Origin: Dillenia suffruticosa
Lineage: Eukaryota > Streptophyta > Magnoliopsida > Dilleniales > Dilleniaceae
Assembly: GCA_033439265.1 (NCBI GenBank)
Contig: JAVTVX010000020.1
Coordinates: 16,200,001 to 16,264,000, forward strand
DNA length: 64,000 bases
Direction: 5' to 3'
Positions 57,784 to 64,000 of the stretch are shown here, in pieces (within the stretch, counting starts at the first letter, position 1; each line of letters starts with the position of its first letter). The notes under the pieces are model-generated. The model was not told the origin of the DNA. It searched no databases and saw nothing but the letters and a program-made list of their open reading frames with translations. The translations under genes and the position numbers were made by a program.

Positions 57784-60700
57784 TGTAACACCGATTTTCG
57801 GTGACTATTTATCATATATCACTTCTCATGATTCTATATATATTAATATCCTTTTGGGATATTTAAAATAAAATTTTAATTATCTATTTATTTATTTTGA
57901 GCTTTCGCTTCAAAATCGCTAAATTCGAAAAAATTTTATCGATAACCCGAAAACCTTCTTGGCAAGCGTTGGTAAGGCCTAAAGAAGTCAAAAAGGCTAA
58001 AAAAAAGGCTACACACTTAAATAAAGATATTTAAATGAAATTTCACATTTTAAAGGAATTTCGAACAAAATTTCATAGGGATCAAAAATGAAAATTGTTA
58101 AAAGTTATGGTCTAAATGCAATTAAGAAAAATTAAAGGACTAAGTTGCAAACCACTCAAGGGTGGACAATTAGAGCCAAATGATTGGTCAAGAGGGCAGC
58201 AAGGTTGGTTAGTGGCCACATAAGATTGTTCCACATTCAATAAAACTATTGGATGGAAATTTATGCATGAAATTTAATAAGAATAGCTTGTGTTAGCTTG
58301 TGACACCCTCCCCTTGGCATAGACATCTAACAAGACACCTAATGGAGTGCATTGAGTTTGCTTGAATCAATAATTACATGGTTTAAGTACTAGGACAAGT
58401 GGAAGGTTGAGATGATGCGTGAAATAATCCAATGGTCAAGAATATTTTGCTAGATTTATAAAAAAACTTGCTTAGGAAAAAAAATGCCTTATTTTCTTCA
58501 TTCAAACCCCCCTTGCATGAAAAATGTAGACTCCATATCCATTTTGAGTTCAACCATGGAGCCAAAGAGGTATGAACATTTTTGAAAATTCTTGAATTTA
58601 AATTAAAAGTATAGAAGTATTAATTAGAAATTCATGTTGATGGTGATTTAATTTTACTAAGGTGATAAAAAAAATTGAAGGATTCAAAGGGAGTGTTGGT
58701 GTTTATTGCTAACAAGAGATCTTACAAATGGGATAACATGTCTTAATTTGTATAAAGATTTGATTACTTGATGAGTAGTTACAATGGTATCCATACTACC
58801 ATATTAGATATTGATTTCTAAATTGAGTTTTGTATAGTATTCTTATGATATCTCATTTTATAGCTATAAAAAATATAAACAATTTATTTCTTTATAAACT
58901 AAACTTCCTAATCTTTAAAATGGTATATTATGTGAAACATTTCATGAAAAAATCGATTTTTGGTAATTTTTGAAAATTTAGCATATTTCACCAACTTTGT
59001 TTCATATAATGTGTACGACTAGTACATTATGTAAAATTTTGAGGTATCCTTTGTATGGAATTTGGATAAACGTTAAACATAAAAGTTTTAGATCTCTGTT
59101 TTATCTTTAATATGAAATAAAGATTAATTGAATTGGAGTTATATGCAGAAAGATATAGTGTTTTTACTAAAACTGTACATAAATAGTTTTAAAACTGAAA
59201 CTAAGATGAAAATGGAATTTTATAAAATTATACATTTAAAATTTGAGAATGGTATAAATTAGAACGTTTTAGATCTATGTCTTATCTTCAATATGAGATA
59301 AGAATCACTTAAATTGGATAAATACACAGGGAGATATGAAAATTTGCCCAAAACTGTATAGATTTGATTTTAGGAACTTAGACCGAAAAAGTTATAAATT
59401 TTTCTAAATTCATGTGTTTAGAATTTGAAGTTGGTTTGAACACAAAAGTTGGAAATATATGTCTTAGCTTTAAGAGATAATTTTAATCATTTGAATTCGA
59501 TCAAGAGTTTAGAAGATATCATGATTTTACTAAACCTGCGGGTGATATGTTTTGTAGGAATTTTTATATGCATCTTGTAATCCGACGATATGATATTGTT
59601 TAGAAGATATCATGATTTAACCTTATGAAAGAAAACATTTCTATATGCATCTTGTAATCCGACGATATGATATTGTTGAAGTAATTGAATTGATGAATGA
59701 TATATATTGTTTAACTTAGATGTAGGATTACGCTTTCGTACGAGGGGTGACTTGTTCGAATGAGAATAGTTAAGGAGAGTAATGTACCCTCCCCAGTCGA
59801 GATGAGTGGGACAAATTATTTTTTATTTTAAATGAAAAATAGTTTAATCATGATTTTTATAAATAAATTTTGAAATATGATTTAAAAATGCTTTAGTGTT
59901 TGTGGCGTGTCCTGAAATGATGATATTCTGTGAAAATTTACATCCTGATACTATGATGATTAATAGTGCCATATTTTTCTTTTACGAGTAAAAATTTATG
60001 AATGATAACATGTGGTACATATGTATGATTATGGGATGGTACATAGTGGCTATAGCGCACTCCCTACCACGGTATTGAGCGTTAACCCGATGGGGTAACA
60101 CGAGAGGGGTTTAAGCCCCCTGACTCTGGCTAACGATCCAATAGACGAGCACTCGTGAGAACCGTGTCAACCCAAGGGAAGGGGGTTAAAAGAAAAGTAT
60201 ATGTGTTCATTTTTATGATATTGTGGTGACCACTTTATGGATTTTATCCTAATTAGGTCAAACTATGTGTATAACGTGCTTTATTATCGATTGACACCCG
60301 ATAATTTATAATGATGATACGAATGCATATTATTTTGAATTACATGATATGTTGTAAATGAATAAAATTTGAAAACGATGATTTGACTTGCCACTCTTAC
60401 AAATTCATTTATTGTCATTATATAGTTCTTGCACCCCACCCACCGAGTATGTAGATTATATTCACCCCCTCATATTTAAAATTTTTAGTTTATACTACAC
60501 TTGATTTACTTTGGAATACTAATTTACGAGTTTTACTGAGAGACGCTACTGGGTAAGTATTCATACCCATCTTTGTTTATGATTGGACCGTGCATATAAA
60601 TATTGTATGTAAATTGGAGGTAAATGTTTTAAAGAAAATTTCTAAAAAATTTTTCTTCTTCAAATCTTCCACTGTATGATTAACTTAGGATATCAAGTAG

Positions 60701-60822
60701 GATCTTAATACTGGTTAAGTACTTAGCCTTGCATTGCTTCGATGTGCGAGTAAGGTATACCTGTGCCTCGAGGAGTCACCGTAGTCTGTTTGCGTGCCTG
60801 ACCTGCAAGTCGGGGCGTGACA
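57784..60822 (+). repeat. Gypsy-A 3' LTR
   Basis: 3039 bp, TGTAACACCG to GTGACA, uninterrupted. It contains a local duplication around 59575-59690, where the phrase cttgtaatccgacgatatga occurs twice about 75 bp apart; the 5' LTR has it once (41730). Confidence 0.92.
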
Positions 60823-60855
60823 AGCGCAATAAGCACCCTTAGCATAACACCCTTA

Positions 60856-60857
<2 letters not shown>
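60823..60857 (+). repeat. Tandem array right remnant beyond Gypsy-A
   Basis: agcgcaataagcacccttag and the following gcataacaccc phrase resemble array words (gcgtaatgcc, acgccc) and follow the 3' LTR of Gypsy-A directly; agcgc here pairs with agtgc at 39917-39921 as target duplication. Confidence 0.6.

Positions 60858-60858
<1 letters not shown>

Positions 60859-60900
<42 letters not shown>
60859..60900. repeat. (TC)n microsatellite between the Tat array and the next LTR
   Basis: 21 uninterrupted TC dinucleotides, ending exactly where TGTAACACC of the next LTR begins (60901). Confidence 0.95.
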
Positions 60901-60905
<5 letters not shown>

Positions 60906-61597
60906 CACCGTTACCTCGTGTACTCATAATTGTACTTCCCTTCATTTTATGTATGATATTACTCATATTTCTATATAGAAAATCCACCAAGAAATTTCTC
61001 CGTTGAAACCGCTCCCGAAAATTTTGGCCCAATCGCCAGAAATTCAAAATTTTCCAAAAATGACCACTAATAGTCCAATAATCATGATAACGACTCTAAA
61101 GAGTATAGAAATCTCAAATTTGGGTGAATCTTATTTCATAGAGCTAAATCACCGGTAAAAACCAAACCGGGTCAAATGTGGCTCGATAAGGTTAGCCGAT
61201 CACGTTTTGACACCGGATAAATTAAATTAGGCCTAATGCAAGATTTTGGGATTTAATGTGAAATTTTGAAATTTTTTTAGAATCAAATGTAAATTTTTAT
61301 AGGTTAAGGGTGAAACACCGACCCTCGGTATATCCTATGGTGTATTCCAGTTCATATATATATATATATGATGTTTCTACGACTACGTTCATAAATTTTC
61401 AATAAGAAAATTTTCAATAAAACGACCCCAAAAATTTACCGGTAAAATACCAATTTGGTTCAGTTTGACTCAAAGAGACTCAATAACCTTAATTTCACAT
61501 TAAATAAATTTAATTAGGTATAAAATAAGATTTTGGGTTTAGTGTGTAATTATGAAAATTTTTGGGGGTCAAATTAGATTTTTTATAAGTTAAAGGA
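60901..61597 (+). repeat. Duplicated LTR head of Gypsy-D
   Basis: Copy 1 is 60901-61310, copy 2 starts at 61311 (TGAAACACCG) and runs to about 61597. Shared words in the same order: ACACCG near the start, ctcgtgta/ctcggtata, accggtaaaa, taaattaaattagg/ttaattaggta, aagattttggg and the ttttataggttaaggg/ttttataagttaaagg end. Copy 2 is shorter by internal deletion. The arrangement is a tandem duplication or one LTR inserted in another at its start. Confidence 0.65.
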
Positions 61598-64000
61598 CTT
61601 GTTAGCAATTAACAAAAACTTAAAAGAAAATGTGATAAGTGTATTCTTTTAAAACAATACATTAAACAAGTGTGAGAGTGATGAGGACAAGTGTTGACCC
61701 AAATTGAGAGCAGAAAGGCAAGGTGGACAAATGAGAACACATGCACATGAAAACCAATCAAAACGCATGCAAATTGGCAAAATGATCCTATGGCTTAGAA
61801 CAAATTTGAGACTTGATCCTAGGGTGGTGAGTTAATAACACAAGCATAAAGGAAGATGACCATAGAATGCTTGTTCATTCTTCCCAAACCGTGAGAACAA
61901 GGTAAGAAGAGAGGAAGACCAAGAAAGTTGAAGTAAGAAATTTTATTCTATCCCATTTTAATTTTTATTTCTATCTGTGACTTTACCTTTGTTTTGATGC
62001 ATCTTACAGTCTAAATTAGCAAATGCTCTAGTTAAGTAAATTTTAGATCTAGGTCTTATCTTTCCAACGAGATAAGAACCACCTTAATCTGATACTTGTG
62101 CCAAAGGTTATGACACTTTTCTTGAAAGGCGACAGAAAGTTGTTCTGTTTCGGAACATAAAAATAGTGTACAAAAACGACCATTTTCCAGTCCTATTTTA
62201 GAGAACACAAAAGTTGTAGGTATCACCCTTGCCTACAACATATAAAAACTTCAGCCAATTCGCACGAGAAAATCAAAAGTTATACCCTTTTTCCTAAAGA
62301 CATTTTGACAGAAACCTTGTTTCCAATTGAAACCTGATAGTTCTGATCATGAATTATTTTAAGCCCTTTCTTGGCATAATTGAGTAAAATGCAAAACATG
62401 AAAGTTATAGATTTATGTCCTAGGTATAACATGTTTAAAGTTCATTACATTTGGATGAGTAGGGTGTAAGTTATGGTTTTTGCATAAAAATATGACAGAA
62501 TCTGAATATAGAATGCAACAGAAACAAAATGAGTATTTTCGGAAATTCTATGATGCGATTTTGAGAAAATGTATAACATGAAAGTTATAGGGCTCGACAT
62601 TTCCTACAACATATCAAAATTTTGCTTAATTTGGAGTTGTGTGTAAAGTACTAAGTCATTTATACCATACAGGGACATAGGCTTTGTGCGAATGGGCGCC
62701 GGGCAATGGGCCGACATGGGCACGGCATGAGCACGATATCCATGCAGTGATTTTGATCGGACCAAATTTTGGAAAATTTGATATTTTTGTACAAATACAT
62801 TTAGGGATTTATTTAAAATGCTATATAACTTGGCCCCTAGACTAAGAAATTGTTAAGTGCAATTTATTACATATATTTTCCTATAATAACATATGTGTGC
62901 ATATATGATCATTGTAGTGACGTGATTGGTAATCGATTCAAGGGAGTTCCATTTGCTGTTATAGTGGTATTGAGGGGAGTAATCTACCCTTCCATATACT
63001 GTGAGTGGAACTTTGACATCTACTATTGATTGACAAATCATGTTTTACCGATTTTCAAACGACATGATTTTTATATGTGTGAAAACTAAATTTTTGGATT
63101 TTGATAAGTATATATATACATGTTTTTGTGACCATTGGAGTATCCCAACTACTGATTTTATTGAAATGCATCAATGAGTTTGATAACTGGATATTGTGTC
63201 ACTTTTTTAACATATTGACATGTTTTAATACTTTCAATGTATTGACACATGGTTTTGAATGGATTTACATGTACTGTACTATGTGGGCTGTACGTCCGGA
63301 TGACGTTATGATATGATGCATGGGGTTGTATGCCTGGCCGACGTGATGATGTGATGCATGGAGCTACGTGCCCGACCGACTTGATGATATGGTGATATGC
63401 TTCTTATAGCATTCCGTAGTTACGAAGGACATTTGGTAGAGACATCCCTTGTACCCGGATACGTTTCGGCCAGAGGTATCCGTCAAATTGTCATGTGTAT
63501 GGTTGTCCCATATTGACCCTCATTGGGGAAAACTTGAGTTTACCTCTGTTTAGCACTGGGTTGGACATCATACACGGCCGACTATTTATAGATATATATA
63601 TATATATATTGTTATTATTATTTACAGGCTAGTTGGAGTAGGTTGTGGCCAACATTTGGGTAGAGAGACATTATTTGATATTTATATTGCGAAAACCCCC
63701 AATGCGCCCATCTTTGGTCGAGGTAGACTATTGCCGAGGTTGTTTGTTCGGCCGGTTCTACATATGTGACTTGATATATTGATGGATGCATATGTTATTT
63801 TTCGATGTATGCCTTGAGCTATATTAAAACTGCATGCTGTTTTTCACATACTTGATATTGTATTACATACCTTGACACTGCAAGTTCACACTTGATATTG
63901 ATAGTACAATGTCAATCCCCTCACTTGCTGAGTATTCTCTCATAGATACTTATCCCTCACTTTTCCTTTCACAGGTATAGTCTTGGATCGAGGGAATGGT
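60901..64000 (+). mobile_element. Gypsy-D: LTR of another Tekay-like element, cut by window end
   Basis: It starts TGTAACACCG and continues to the edge. The region 63250-63720 keeps the module seen in the Gypsy-B LTR: tagttacgaagg near 63420, gtacccggatacg, gtggccaacatttgggtaga and gaaaacccccaatgcgccca at about 63690. No internal domains are reached. Short repeats of gatgatatgatgcatgg type lie at 63310-63400, and an (AT)n run at 63592-63610. Which strand its coding part takes is inferred from the LTR similarity to Gypsy-B. Confidence 0.75.

Larger units (their letters stand above)
39922..60822 (+). mobile_element. Gypsy-A: integrase-less Tekay-like element, 5' LTR split by Gypsy-B
   Basis: LTRs of about 3.0 kb start TGTAACACCG and end ATGACA/GTGACA. 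The 5' LTR is 39922-42507 plus 53548-53960, the 3' LTR is 57784-60822. Primer site tggtatcaaagtgc at 53969, polypurine tract before 57784, target duplication agtgc/agcgc (one mismatch). The internal part (3.8 kb) has gag, protease, RT and RNase H but jumps from the N-terminal edge of integrase to the tail, so it lost about 1.4 kb relative to Gypsy-B. It was inserted into the tandem array of the Tat element. Without Gypsy-B it is about 9.9 kb. Confidence 0.92.
35009..60857 (+). mobile_element. Tat-lineage Ty3/gypsy element, gag-less, interrupted by Gypsy-A
   Basis: Order on the plus strand: 5' LTR (35009-35801), decayed primer site, aspartic protease, RT, RNase H, a second 'archaeal-type' RNase H, integrase (to about 39130), then a tandem array split by Gypsy-A. 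The second RNase H places it in the Tat/Ogre group. The region between LTR and protease is under 100 bp, so gag has been deleted. The 3' LTR is not recognised; a (TC)n run and another LTR follow the array remnant at 60857. Confidence 0.75.

Overview
This is nuclear DNA of a flowering plant, most likely a eudicot, though the species cannot be named. The evidence is AT-rich sequence, GT-AG introns, a small multi-exon host gene, and transposon lineages typical of angiosperms: Copia, Ty3/gypsy Tat, Tekay-like chromoviruses, a MULE with a plant mobile domain gene, CACTA, and an RTE-like LINE. No rRNA gene, true tRNA gene, CRISPR array or bacterial operon was seen. About nine tenths of the window is transposon sequence, nearly all of it decayed.

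Layout. 1-1725: antisense piece of a Copia polyprotein running off the left edge. 2798-6532 (+): three 3'-terminal exons of a DUF2062-type membrane protein gene, the best host gene here; a 5'-truncated LINE with an 11-bp target duplication sits in one intron. 7857-21250 (-): a Mutator-like element with a MURA-type transposase followed by a plant-mobile-domain gene. The transposase is split by Copia-1 (11470-20966; perfect 5-bp duplication), and the reverse transcriptase of Copia-1 is split by a non-autonomous CACTA element (15715-18011; 3-bp duplication). The CACTA element carries a palindromic tandem array with a three-unit higher-order period. 21827-28869 (-): Copia-2, with LTRs about 98% identical but a ruined, internally deleted pol. 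28870-31200: Copia-LTR-like remnant. 31499-31711: one possible host exon, followed by a tRNA-like SINE head and three units of a ~235-bp tandem repeat.

35009 to about 60857: a gag-less Tat-lineage gypsy element with a ~56-bp tandem array behind its integrase. The array is interrupted by Gypsy-A (39922-60822), a Tekay-like element that lost its integrase. The 5' LTR of Gypsy-A is itself split by Gypsy-B (42508-53547), a chromovirus retaining gag, protease, RT, RNase H, integrase and a chromodomain-like tail, all with stops and frameshifts. 60901-64000: LTR of another related gypsy element with a duplicated head, cut by the window end.

The window is therefore two insertion stacks (MULE < Copia-1 < CACTA; Tat < Gypsy-A < Gypsy-B), each ordered by target-site duplications, plus a small host gene at the left. 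No clearly new coding system was found. The most unusual signals are the higher-order palindromic array with a SINE-like GC-rich core inside the CACTA element, the split Tat 3' array, and the duplicated LTR head near 61 kb.
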